In this document: positions 33,770 through 43,734 of the stretch, piece after piece | Numbering within the stretch: position 1 is the stretch's first letter | Layout of the letters: every line of letters begins with the position of its first letter | The notes under the pieces: generated by a model | Told to the model about the DNA's origin: nothing | What the model saw: the letters and a program-made list of their open reading frames with translations, nothing else | Databases searched by the model: none | Assembly: GCA_011009095.1 (NCBI GenBank) | Contig: VTPC01089963.1 | Coordinates: 201,264 to 265,263 of the forward strand | Direction of reading: 5' to 3' | Length of the DNA stretch: 64,000 bases | From: Ignelater luminosus | Taxonomy: Eukaryota > Arthropoda > Insecta > Coleoptera > Elateridae | Position numbers and translations under genes: made by a program

Positions 33770-34680
33770 ACTAGCTACGTATAACGTCCAAAACTGAATT
33801 GAAGAACGTTAAGTGGAACATCCTGGGTTTGAATAAAGTGAAGGGTACCGGCGAAAAGAGAATATCTAAAACTCAAATCGGGGCATGTATTGTAAAGTAA
33901 AGGTCATAAAGACAAGATATACGGAGTAGAATTCATGATACGTAAAGAATTACATGAAAAAATAACAGACAATGTAGGGATCTCAAACAGAATTGCTTAA
34001 ATAATAGTGAAATTGTCAAATAGTAAAAATTTAAAAATTTGCTGTCTCCTAAACTGTTTGTTGATGCATTGGGAGATGTTTTTCACAAGATAGACTGACC
34101 AAGAAAAGGTGTCAAAGTTGACGGAGATTATCTTAGCCACTTACGATTTACAGACGATATTGTTCTGTTATGTAGCAATCCGAACGAGCTGCAAGATATG
34201 ATCAACGAATTAAATAACTTAACAAAAGATATTTGACTAAGTACAAACACAACAAAAACTAAAATAATGACAAACACACAAGAGCCCAACAACATTCTAC
34301 TGGAAGGAACACTAGCAAGAGCTCACGAAGGACAGATGCTAGGTATCACACTGAATGACCGAAACGAAAATGAAAGTGACAGATATACTAAAGCGAGTCT
34401 CTCAACTTAAGTGGCAGTGGGCAGGACACACAGCTCGACTACAAGATGGAAGATGGACGAGACTCCTAACGGAATGGAGGCCAAGAGAAACGAAGCAAAG
34501 AACGCTGGCGAGATGATATTGAAAGACGTACCGGCATAAACTGGATGGTAGTAGCTACCGACAGAGAGAGGTGGACTAAGATGGGAAAGGTCTACGTCAC
34601 ATATGCCGAAATCCTTTAAAAACAAAAAGCGAAAGAATGTCTAGGATCTATCCCTAACAGAAAATACTAAATTTAATAAA
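33770..34680 (+). mobile_element. Internally deleted LINE fragment (EN start joined to RT end)
   Basis: The start resembles a LINE endonuclease N-terminus: ATYNVQN, then VKWNILGLNKVKGTGEKR and YGVEFMIRKELHEKITDNVG, then SNRIA. About 34110 it passes straight into RT motif C context, LSHLRFTDDIVLLCSN, then KTKIMTN. It ends with VLKRVSQLKWQWAGHTARLQ, RWTRLLTEWRPRE and RERWTKMGKVYVTYAE near 34620. The central RT is deleted and the frame is broken. It belongs to the same broad LINE group as 32574-33236. Confidence 0.7.
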
Positions 34681-34836
34681 AGACTGCGGCAAATCTGCAA
34701 AATTAAAAACAGAAAGATAACAACATTCCTTTTCTGTCTTTGTGATAACGGAGGTTCTTTGGTAGAATAATCTAACGTAGCCGAACTACATAAGATTGGT
34801 CTCTTTGGCGACCAAGAAAGAAAGGCCTCTTAAATT

Positions 34837-35153
34837 GGCAGTGATGGGTTTATATAAATTTTGGTTACGCAATGAATGAAAAATTGACTGAATCTATCTA
34901 TAATTTACCGAGATTGGCTTTCATTACGACACAAAGTACTTATTCTATCGGTTCTTAAAGAAAGTTGCACAAATTGCTGAAGTAAACTATACCAATGTAT
35001 GCAATCATCAAGATGCATTATCGCTTTGATAAATCAACAGATAAATGACAGGTTTAAATTTCTTAATGGCGAAATAAAAGGTTTAAGAAGAAAACTGTTG
35101 GAAACTACACAAAATAACAAACAATAGGACGAGTTTTGTCTTCAGATTTTTGA
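34837..35153. repeat. Dispersed repeat copy B
   Basis: This is the partner of 28576-28882, in the same orientation, 6.26 kb away. It represents the 5' end of a second, otherwise missing, copy of the multicopy family seen at 26.5-28.6 kb. Confidence 0.75.
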
Positions 35154-37834
35154 GAATCTAGGTTTTGGACAACAATAAAAACTACTGGGCGTTGCTTAAC
35201 GTTTTTTCTTTAAATACCACATTGGGAGTTTTATAAGGTTTACTAAATCCTCTGTTAAGATTTTCAGACAATTACTGTAACAATTTATTAAATTAAATAA
35301 ATGAATTTCTCTATCAATTAAGATTCTATAAGGAACAATAGTAAATTAGCCAAAACTAGAAAATTTCTTAGACATGAAAAACAATACAGCTGTAGTTATC
35401 AAACTGCAATTAAGAAGACGAACAAAGTTGGGAGGTGTGCATAAATTTGGCGGGAAAATCCAAGCAGTTAGGCCTGACTTAACATTACAGTTTGATTTTA
35501 AACTAATTTTTTTAAAGATTCAAGAGCATTTTTATGCTTTGTAAATTGAAGATATAATCTTTAGGTTAATTAAATGGTAAAAACAGTGCTTGCTTCCACG
35601 AACAGTCAGCAAGTGGTAGCACTGGTATTAAACATTTCCTGAACGATCGGCAGCAAAAGTCAATCTTCATAAACGCAGAAACAGCACTTTCAAAAGTTCA
35701 TGCTGACGGGGGGTGGCGCGTAATCACGGGCGCTGTTCATGGAAACAAGCAATATTCTTAAACGATGAGATAATTTTAGCTAAAAAATTAGTAATTTCTA
35801 CTTCTGTTCTTAAACACTAGATACCACTAGCTGTGAGACTTCAGAGCATTCTGGAACTCACATCAGTGGAGTACATTTTTAGGTAAGTATCCGAATTTAA
35901 ATGTGCTACGGAAGCGTATCGTTACATTAGGTTTTCTCTAATCAATAATTATGGTCTCATGATCGAGACATTATCTTGATTTTGACGTTTTACTTCCCGA
36001 ACTGTGTGACAAGCTAACACTAACACCCTGTTCACGTAAAGAATCTTTAGAGATTGGTAAGACATATGGAGAGCAGTCGGATCGTTGTAATCGATTGCAA
36101 AAACGTTACATAAGTTCATCTAAAATTAAACGCAAAATGTACAAAGAATTTTAGATTAGGAAGTAGCTGAACTCATAAGTAAGTTGATCTTTAGAAAAAA
36201 AGTATAAGGAACGCTGTTTTGATAAACAAAGAATTGTGCTGAAGTTCACTGAATATCAACAAAGCAAGATTAGGGTATCGGAAATGGAAATTTCCGAAAG
36301 CATAAGTAAGCGGATTAGAAATAAAGACCAGGATTGCCCTCTGAGTTTAGAGTATCCTCTAGCAGCCTAAATAATAAAACAAAAGTTATTGAGCTTTACA
36401 TAAAGAAAATATCTGCATATCTTACAAGATAAAATCGATTTTCTGAAACTGCATCTAAAACATTTTTTAAAGATCTGCGTCATTGGTGATTTTGGTATCA
36501 CTAAATGTACGTAAATTATTCTTTGCTAAAACATAGATTCTAAAAAGACTTCAATTCCATTTTTACCTCTTTCTGAATAATCTATTTCAACAGAAGAGAC
36601 GAACTTTGATCAACTTTGACTTTCGTCTTATCTTTCCCAATCTACAGTAATAATACAGATAAACTCAATCTATTGTAATTGATTTCTTATTCTCAACAAT
36701 GGCTAGGTAATGATGGAATTGTGTAGTACTATTGCGGTTAAATCACATAAAATAAACATCAGCATACGTAGTACTGCAAACTGCTGCTTGTGATGTTAGT
36801 GATCTTAAGAAGAATCAAACAAATTTGAACATTCTTTTGACAGCTGAACTGTATCTATTTCCGACCTAAAAATATTTAAAAAAAATTCAACTGTTAGTAA
36901 GGAAAATTTAGCCAGTCCGAATAACTAAAACTTTTACTTAAAGACCTGGACAGTTGTAACAGCTCAATATGCGTAGAAAGGCCTATACAGGTTCAAAAAC
37001 TCAGACGTTAGAAATTCAGAAATACGGTTTTTGAAATGTAGCCTTACGTTACCTTAAACTTTAAAATTAAGACTCTTTTAGTTTTAGCCCGCTAAACTCA
37101 AAAGGTGGCGTTGAGCGTGAATAAGGACGTTACAATCACAATAAAAGAACCATAAATCAAGTTAAGACGTATATTAAAGTTCAATTAAATATCATTCAAA
37201 ACTGATACAAAAAACTAAGTATTAAGCCCCATTAATTAAATACACTCAACTATAATAAAGAAAACTAATTGGAAAAAATACATATTTGTGCAAAAATTTA
37301 TTAGGATATCCAGTATATACGTATAAAAACGTAAATACATAAATAAATACAACAAAAGGTAGCGAAGAAATTGGTTTAGAATTTAAAGGTTGATATTAGA
37401 TTCAAGTAATAAGCAAAAAAATTTGAAGTAAAAATTACAGTGAAACTAACAAATAGGCGTGCGCAAATTAGTTAATCAAAATGAAATTAATGTGTAGCGA
37501 CTAAACTTTGAAGTCGGATTGACAGAATTGTCCGAATGTAGGAGAGTTTACATGAAAACGACAGCCTCAGCGTTGTTAGGAATAAACGGCTCTCAGGATC
37601 GTCAAAATGTAATAACTTTGCCAGGGGTCAAAAGCTATATCCCAAAAAAAAGGAATTAACACTCAGAAAGTGACAAAAGTGAAATAACTGTAAACTCCAA
37701 GATTCATAATTAATCCAAAATTAGAGAACAAGAAAATACAAAATTATGGAATCTCTTGCTGCAATACTGAAGACTACAAAAATACTCACTGCATTCTAGA
37801 GTAAAAAACACTAGATAACTCACCATAAACAATG
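35154..37834. other. AT-rich intergenic DNA
   Basis: About 2.7 kb without a supported open frame. A short GC-richer patch at 35700-35750 has no recognisable identity. Confidence 0.5.
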
Positions 37835-37835
37835 C

Positions 37836-37850
37836 AAGTCAAGTCAAGTC
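37836..37850 (-). repeat. Pentanucleotide 3' tail of the LINE
   Basis: Three AAGTC units on the + strand equal (GACTT)3 at the 3' end of the minus-strand element. The 10.6-13.0 kb copy ends in a similar TTTGACC/TTTGAC repeat. Confidence 0.65.
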
Positions 37851-37862
37851 AATCGTTAAATT

Positions 37863-37905
37863 CCCGCCGAAGGCGGGAGGCCGTTTTAAGCTCCTCGTGG
37901 AGCTT
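37863..37905 (-). promoter_or_regulatory. Paired 3'-terminal hairpins of the LINE
   Basis: CCCGCC-GAA-GGCGGG (37863-37877) and AAGCTCC-TCGT-GGAGCTT (37888-37905) are perfect stems of 6 and 7 bp, lying 12-70 bp from the element's 3' end. Stringent-type LINEs such as UnaL2 use a 3' stem-loop for template recognition by their reverse transcriptase; that role here is inference. Confidence 0.6.
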
Positions 37906-37975
37906 CTTCAGCCTGATGAGGGGAGGAATTTTGTGGCGTTAGCGACTTAGAGAACGGTTCGGTTCGCGCTCATCC

Positions 37976-37998
37976 TGTGTGTGTGTGTGTGTGTGTGT
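37976..37998. repeat. TG/CA microsatellite in the LINE 3' UTR
   Basis: About eleven TG units (CA on the element's sense strand) lie within the 3' UTR. Confidence 0.9.
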
Positions 37999-38311
37999 TT
38001 ATTGTGTGGCTGCGGTAGTTGTGTGTAGCGGCAGCAGCAGTTTGGTGTTGTGGGGTGGTGGTGCAGCGGCGGTTCCTCGGTGTGGTAACATCGGAGGCGA
38101 AGGGGTGGTGACGCGGCGCGTTAGTTCGGTGTTGGTGGTGGGTCCGTGGAAATTTCTGTTCCGGCATTTGCCTTGACCACTAGGGAAAACCACGGAAAAA
38201 CCCTAGTGAGAACAGTCGGCCCGGGGATGTCCCGGACCTCCCGAATGCAACGTGGCGCCAGGACGCTGCCTACTTTGCTCGGTAGTTTCGCGGAGGACTG
38301 TGGTTGGGAAC

Positions 38312-41143
38312 TTATCTATAGATAAGTGGGGTGTCAAGAAGTATGTCCATCAACTCGGGAGAGAGGTTCTCGGCACGTCTCATCATGATGGAGGGCGGGT
38401 GTTTGGGTTTTCTTTTGGGTCTTCTGCGGGCGGCCGGAGCCCGGGTTCTTAGGATGTCGAGAACGTGCTCTCTGTTTTGTTCGACCGCCCTGCTCACATA
38501 TCGACCCCTCATGAATTCGAGGCGCGCATCTACAGGAGGAATACCCGCCCTGTCGCAGACTTCCTCCGAAGGGAAGAAGCGCTCCAGCCGGAAAATCCTC
38601 CTGCAGATGGCCCTCTCTTTCTGTCGAAGTCTTCTGATCGCATATGGCGGTGCGGAGCCGAAGACTGTGAATCGGTAGTCGATCACGGGCCTTATGAAAG
38701 TTTTGTATGTGTGAAGTAGCGTCCTAGGGTGGCAGCCTGGAATGCCGCCGCAGAGTCTAGAGAGCAAGCCGCTGCGCCGCTGGACAACGTCCAGGCAGTG
38801 CTTCAGCTCGTCGCTCCATCTCAGCGTGGGGGTGAAAGTGATGCCAAGGTATTTGACAGATGACGAAAGTTGGAGGCGCGAGCCCCACAGTTCCAGGCGG
38901 ACGTCGTCGGGATCGAATCTGGCCGTGTGGTTGTAGTCGCGGTGGCGGAATAAGATGAGGTTGGTTTTCTGGGGATTTGGTCTGACTCTCCACTTCCGGA
39001 ACCAAGTCTCCAGGCGTCCTAGTTCGTACGCCAGGATTCTGGATCCTTCGGCGGAGCTTCGAGACGTCACCCAAAGAGCTGTGTCGTCCGCGAATTGCGA
39101 GAGGCGGACCTCCGGCTCTTCGGGACGAGGGATGTCATGGCAGAAGAATATGAATAGAAGAGGAGAAAGGATGGACCCCTGAGGGACGCCGGCTCGCGGC
39201 GTGTACACCCTGGACTTAGCCTGGTGCACTCGCACGCGGTGTTGGCGGGCGGACAGGAAACTGCTGATTAACCTGACGAAGCAGGCGGGGATTTCGGCGG
39301 CTCGGAGCTTAAAGAGAAGCCCCTCGTGCCAGACCTTGTCGAAGGCCCTCTCGATGTCGAGGAATGTGGCCGTTACGCACCGTCTCGAGTTGAAGGCCAC
39401 CGAGACGTCGGTGTGTAGGCGGAGAATGGGGTCCGTTGTGGATCTGCCAGGACGGAATCCTGTTTGATGCTCTGGGAGGAGGTCGTGGGCGTCTAGGTGT
39501 GCTCGGAGTCTATTTGTCAATATCCTCTCGAACACTTTACCTAGAACGTTGAGAAGGGAAATGGGTCGATAAGATGATGGGTTGGTGGGAGGCTTTCCTG
39601 GTTTGGGGATCATGACCACCGTTGCCTCTTTCCAGGCGGTCGGGAAGTAGCCGCATCGGAGGCAACAGTTGAATATGAGGGTGAGTAAAACGGTGGCTGA
39701 GGGAGGTAGGTGTCTCAGGGCTCTTCTCGTGAGAGAGTCGTTTCCCGGAGCGGAATTCTTGCCAGAAGCAAGCGCCTCGGCTGTTTCCTCTTCGAGGATG
39801 GGGCTGATAATGTCTGGGAGATTGTCCGGAGGTTGAGGAGGAGGCACGTGAAGGCGGGGAGCTATATCTGGATCGAGACGGACGTCATAGTTAATCTCGC
39901 GGAGGGCTTGAGCATCAAACAGTGGGTCGTCGGGGAGTTGATGGGCTTCTTCCAGAACGTCGGCGAAGATATTCGCCTTGTCCAGCGGGTCGGCTATTAC
40001 GTTGCCGTTTTGGTTGAGGTGGGATTCCTGGGTAGCTTTCTGACCAGTGAGGACTTTGAGTTTGTGCCAGAATCTGGCGCCGTCCCGGTGATCCAGGTTC
40101 GAACACGCGGCCGACCAGCATTCCTCCTTTATCCGGGTCACATGCCGGCGGACGATAGCGCTTAGTCGGTTCCACTGTGTTTTCACCACTGGGTCGTGGG
40201 TTCGGACGAATACTCTGTACACTCGTCGTTTTTCGCGAATGATTTCGCGAAGAAAAGCGGGGAGAGGGGGCCGCCTAGGATCGACGGTCCTCTCGGGAAC
40301 GGAAGCTTGGACAGCTTCTTGGATGACAGAAGTAACTTGTTGGACGGTGGTTTCGATGTCCTCGATTCTGTATAGTGGTGGGTTTGCAGGAAGGTTGTTT
40401 TCCACGTGAGCTTGGAACTCTTCCCATCGGGCGTTGTTCCAGTCTCTGGTGGTGCGACGAGCGTTCTGGGGAATCTGGACTTGACATAACGTTGAGTCTG
40501 TGACAAGTGGTAAATGGTCAGAGGCGATAGGGGCGGCGATTGTAGCCGGGGCTTCAAAATAGGGAGTTAGAGCGTCGGTGACGACGATGTGATCTATGAT
40601 GGAGCTACCCAGGTGAGAAAGAAAGGTGGGACGTTCATTGGGGATCCGAAACAGCGGGAGTCTTAGTAGGCAAGTCGCCAGTTGTTGACCCTTCGGGTTC
40701 GAGGCTCCGTCCCCAAAGGCCGTGTTCCGGGCGTTGAGATCGCCCATCAGCACCGCCCTCCGAAGCGAGGCCACGAATTCGAAGAAGTCGACAGGGAGCG
40801 GGTCGTTGGGCGGAATGTAGATGGAGAATATGTGCACAGGGGTGCTGTCCGGCAGGTAGATGGTGGCGGCACAGACATGCAGGTTCGAGAACTGTTGCGG
40901 GATTTGGAAGTCGCTGGCTGGGAGCCTGCGGTGGACTGCAAGGGCTACTCCGGCTCGGCCGCCGGGGCTGTCCCTGCGAAAGATCCGAAACCCGGACAGG
41001 GACAGGGAGTGTGACTTTTTAAGATGGGTTTCAGATAGTGCCAGAATGTGGATGTGGTCCGTGAGGACCAAATTCTCAACAAGCGGGCGCTTATTGCGCC
41101 AGCCGTTGAGATTGACAGTTCCGAGGCGCACGTCTTGAGCCAT
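38312..41143 (-). CDS. LINE ORF2: AP endonuclease + reverse transcriptase (943 aa)
   Basis: The frame is open for 943 residues. The endonuclease occupies roughly residues 1-230: N11 in the first strand, SETHL at 37-41 (catalytic E), IYIPPNDPLPVDFFE, GDLNARN, SIIDHIVV and SDHLPLV. The reverse transcriptase occupies about residues 430-780: APGNDSLTRR, PKPGKPP..SSYRPISLLN, TGFRPGRSTTD, FLDIERAFDKVWH (motif A), GVPQGSILSPLLF, and LSQFADDTAL (motif C, about residue 685). The C-terminal region has SSVKYLGITF, IRPVIDYRF and RQKERAICRRIFRLERF. The protein would nick target DNA and copy the element RNA in place (target-primed reverse transcription) in the nucleus. All catalytic residues I checked are intact. 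The ATG lies 39 nt after the ORF1 stop. The many antisense frames across this region are composition artefacts. Confidence 0.93.
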   Translation of the reverse strand: MAQDVRLGTVNLNGWRNKRPLVENLVLTDHIHILALSETHLKKSHSLSLSGFRIFRRDSPGGRAGVALAVHRRLPASDFQIPQQFSNLHVCAATIYLPDSTPVHIFSIYIPPNDPLPVDFFEFVASLRRAVLMGDLNARNTAFGDGASNPKGQQLATCLLRLPLFRIPNERPTFLSHLGSSIIDHIVVTDALTPYFEAPATIAAPIASDHLPLVTDSTLCQVQIPQNARRTTRDWNNARWEEFQAHVENNLPANPPLYRIEDIETTVQQVTSVIQEAVQASVPERTVDPRRPPLPAFLREIIREKRRVYRVFVRTHDPVVKTQWNRLSAIVRRHVTRIKEECWSAACSNLDHRDGARFWHKLKVLTGQKATQESHLNQNGNVIADPLDKANIFADVLEEAHQLPDDPLFDAQALREINYDVRLDPDIAPRLHVPPPQPPDNLPDIISPILEEETAEALASGKNSAPGNDSLTRRALRHLPPSATVLLTLIFNCCLRCGYFPTAWKEATVVMIPKPGKPPTNPSSYRPISLLNVLGKVFERILTNRLRAHLDAHDLLPEHQTGFRPGRSTTDPILRLHTDVSVAFNSRRCVTATFLDIERAFDKVWHEGLLFKLRAAEIPACFVRLISSFLSARQHRVRVHQAKSRVYTPRAGVPQGSILSPLLFIFFCHDIPRPEEPEVRLSQFADDTALWVTSRSSAEGSRILAYELGRLETWFRKWRVRPNPQKTNLILFRHRDYNHTARFDPDDVRLELWGSRLQLSSSVKYLGITFTPTLRWSDELKHCLDVVQRRSGLLSRLCGGIPGCHPRTLLHTYKTFIRPVIDYRFTVFGSAPPYAIRRLRQKERAICRRIFRLERFFPSEEVCDRAGIPPVDARLEFMRGRYVSRAVEQNREHVLDILRTRAPAARRRPKRKPKHPPSIMMRRAENLSPELMDILLDTPLIYR

Positions 41144-41182
41144 TGATAATGTTTAATTGGGGCGGATTATTAGGAGTGAGGT

Positions 41183-42964
41183 TTAAGAGAAGGAAACGTG
41201 AACCAGGTTCCCGGAGTAGGAAGCTTTGACCCGGAGACCAAAGAACTGGGTTATGGTGGGAAACAGGGCCTTGTGGATGTGTCCACGTTGGTTAGGGAAG
41301 AGGTTGAGGAAGGAAGTAACAAAGAAGGACAGGAAATTCTTGATTCGGGAGGTAGAGGGTTCGCCGGCGGGCTTTAGGAGGGCAGTCGCATCTGGAGCGA
41401 CGGGAGAGGAAGGGCGGTTTGGACACCGCAAAGAAAAGGCGACATGGTCGCCCCCGCAATTCCCACACTTGGGGGAGGTGGGGGGCTTGCAGGAAGCCGT
41501 GCTGTGGCCGGCGCCACAAACACCGCAAGTGGGGGTCCTGACCGCGCACTCCGAGGAGGCGTGGTCGAACTTTAGGCATTTGCCGCATTGGATCGGTTGA
41601 GCCTTTGGGACATGGGAGGGCTCAACCGGGTAGATGTGGCTGAACATTCTCAGCCCCTTTGCCAGAAGCGCGTCCAGCGAGGCTCGGCATGTGGTGAGCA
41701 CACGCACAAGTCTCGTGTCGCGGTCCGTGGCACGGGAGCGGATGCGCCACACTCGGGAGAAGGAAATCCCCTGAAGGGAGAGGGCGTCCATAACGTCCTT
41801 CGGAGTGACGTCGAGCTCGACGCCGCGAATGACGCAGGAGAAAGAGGCGGGCTTGGAGAGTCTGTGGGGGCGATCATGTGGTTTGGGTGCCGCGGAGGAC
41901 ACCCGGACGGGGCCTCCTACGAGGTGGCTTAAGGTGGCAAGCCTGCCTCGTAGGTCGTCTTGGGGGGAGGATATTCTGGCCGTACCAGCGGGAGAAACAG
42001 AGAGCTCTGAAATAATCAGGCCCGGGATTTTCTTGAGGATGTCGGAGAGGTACTTGGGCGTTGAGGCTGGTTTTGGAAGTCCTGTTATAAAACAGGTGGT
42101 GGAAGGACGAGAGCTGCGGGTGGGGTTTGTAACAGGGCTTTTGGGCGCGGTACGGCGCTTCTTTGGGGTTGCCGTGATCCAGTCGGAGCTGGTGTCGGGC
42201 GAGGATAGAGATATATAATGCTTGCGGCTGGGATGGGAGGTGGCGGCGGGGGCGGTGGAGGTTGATGGGGCTGTGAAGGTGAACGGGTGGGCTGATGGGG
42301 CACAGGAAGTTAGAGCTGCCCAGATGGAGGAAGCGGTGGGTAACACAGGAGCGGGAACGATTGGTTGGAAAACGTTTTGCGTTTGCGGAGGGGCGGCGGT
42401 GGGCGATGGTATACTCCTGGGGGCAGAAAAGGTAGTTACTGAAGGAGAAAGGGATGGGAAAGTGCCTGCTGTGGATGCCACAGAGGCATATGATCGGGGA
42501 GCGGTTGAGGATTTGGGGGAGGGAGCCGGTGAAGGGAGCGGCGATGGGGGCGTCGGTGTGGATGAGGATGGGCGGGAGGCGGGGCTGTGTGCTGGAGAAA
42601 GGGGCGAAGGAGAGGACCTGCAGGAGCAGCAGGATGGGCTGGGATTTGAGGTGTGGTAGGTGGGTGAGGGGTTCGGGGAGCGGGTTACAGGTGCCACCTT
42701 TCGGGAGCGGAGGGTGCGGGTGGTAGGAGTGGGTTCGGCGCGAGAGGCACCGGGGCCAGAAGGAAAGCTCGAAGTAGTCGAAGACTTCTTCTTACTCTGC
42801 TTCTTTGTGGAGGGTTTCGGGTGGGGGGGGGGGGGGGGGCTGATAGTGGCGGCGGTGGCTGGAGGGGGTTTTCCCGAAGACCGAGAAGTCCCAGGAGAGC
42901 GGCACACAGGTGCCATGAAACTCGCGATTAAAATCGATAGGTCAAGTGGATAATGGAAAATCAA
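41183..42964 (-). CDS. LINE ORF1: Gag-like zinc-knuckle protein (593 aa)
   Basis: The first 250 or so residues are Pro/Ser/Thr-rich and disordered. A middle domain (about residues 280-450) ends with RIRSRATDRDTRLVRVLTTC. It is followed at about residues 460-515 by three knuckles: CGKCLKFDHASSEC (CX2CX4HX4C), CGVCGAGHSTASC (CX2CX3HX4C) and CGNCGGDHVAFSLRC (CX2CX3HX6C). This triplet is the signature of Jockey-group ORF1 proteins, which bind element RNA and form RNPs. The start is uncertain: the second ATG (MAPVCRSPG, about 42915) may be the true one. A run of 17 C (sense strand) codes for prolines near residue 45. Confidence 0.88.
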   Translation of the reverse strand: MIFHYPLDLSILIASFMAPVCRSPGTSRSSGKPPPATAATISPPPPPHPKPSTKKQSKKKSSTTSSFPSGPGASRAEPTPTTRTLRSRKVAPVTRSPNPSPTYHTSNPSPSCCSCRSSPSPLSPAHSPASRPSSSTPTPPSPLPSPAPSPKSSTAPRSYASVASTAGTFPSLSPSVTTFSAPRSIPSPTAAPPQTQNVFQPIVPAPVLPTASSIWAALTSCAPSAHPFTFTAPSTSTAPAATSHPSRKHYISLSSPDTSSDWITATPKKRRTAPKSPVTNPTRSSRPSTTCFITGLPKPASTPKYLSDILKKIPGLIISELSVSPAGTARISSPQDDLRGRLATLSHLVGGPVRVSSAAPKPHDRPHRLSKPASFSCVIRGVELDVTPKDVMDALSLQGISFSRVWRIRSRATDRDTRLVRVLTTCRASLDALLAKGLRMFSHIYPVEPSHVPKAQPIQCGKCLKFDHASSECAVRTPTCGVCGAGHSTASCKPPTSPKCGNCGGDHVAFSLRCPNRPSSPVAPDATALLKPAGEPSTSRIKNFLSFFVTSFLNLFPNQRGHIHKALFPTITQFFGLRVKASYSGNLVHVSFS

Positions 42965-43158
42965 TAAGAGAAAATCAATAGGTGAAAAGGAATGCGGTGA
43001 TTGGATGGTTGAAGGTCAAGGAGTGGAATGTTAGGAATTTATACTTACTGACAGCTGATGCGGCCACGGCAGCAACAGATCGTCCTTTGGTAAACTAAGG
43101 GAATCCCTGGCTGCCTTAGCTGTTACAGCTGGTAATAGAACACTCGGTCGACGCTTAA

Positions 43159-43174
43159 CGCTCTGAAAAGAGCG
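43159..43174 (-). promoter_or_regulatory. GAAA-loop hairpin in the LINE 5' region
   Basis: On the + strand CGCTCT-GAAA-AGAGCG is a perfect 6-bp stem with a four-base loop, lying in the GC-rich leader ~195 bp upstream of ORF1. Function unknown; it could be chance. Confidence 0.4.
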
Positions 43175-43240
43175 ATAAAAGCAATACACGATCGCGGAGA
43201 CGACTAGCACTACGTGTGCTCGCGACGACTAACCGGCCGG

Positions 43241-43730
43241 GAATGATAAACAATGCAGTAGGTTAGCATTTTATCGTCAACGAAGCAAACTTTCACAGTA
43301 CGTTCGAAACTAAGAATTCCCTGATTGAAGTCGCATAACAAATTTGTTCGGCAGGAAAGTCGAGTGATTAACCAATGCAATGGGTTATGAACAAAAAAAC
43401 GAGGATAAATCCTCGAAGAACGCAAAGATGTAGAAGCAAGTTGTCCTAAGAAGAGATTTAGAAAGACTAAAAGGGTTAGATTTAGCAGGCGTACTTATGA
43501 TTCTCACAGGCACAATCTAAGATAGAAAAATTGGTGCTCGAAAGTAAAACACGGCAGTTGTACAAATTCCAAAACTCACAAAATTCTTTAAAATTACCTG
43601 AATTGTTTGATACTTCAGACGTATTGTAGAACTAACAGTTCTTAATAGATGGGAAAAAAATTATTCGATTTTTTTTGTCTTTCTCTTCCTACCACCAAGA
43701 AAGAATAAAACGCTTAGTATTATATCTTGG
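43241..43730. other. Spacer between LINE and gypsy relic
   Basis: AT-rich; a minus frame at 43210-43425 has no recognised motif. Confidence 0.4.
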
Positions 43731-43734
43731 GAAG

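Larger units (their letters stand above)
37835..43240 (-). mobile_element. Near-intact Jockey-like LINE
   Basis: This 5.4-kb element lies on the minus strand and holds a 5' UTR (about 43240-42965), ORF1 (42964-41183), a 39-nt spacer, ORF2 (41143-38312), a 3' UTR and a simple-repeat tail. GC content is far above the flanks. Two-ORF organisation, three zinc knuckles in ORF1 and an AP-type endonuclease plus FADD reverse transcriptase in ORF2 place it in the Jockey/R1/CR1 assemblage, most like Jockey. The 3' end is unusual: it has two perfect hairpins and a GACTT-repeat tail instead of poly(A). Both ORFs are open, so it is recent and may be competent. The 5' end is set only by the change in composition, and no target duplication was found. 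Confidence 0.85.

Noticed and set aside
38331-42953. Many antisense frames of 64-151 codons on the + strand
   Set aside because: They are shadows of the GC-rich LINE ORF1 and ORF2 on the minus strand and carry no independent motifs.
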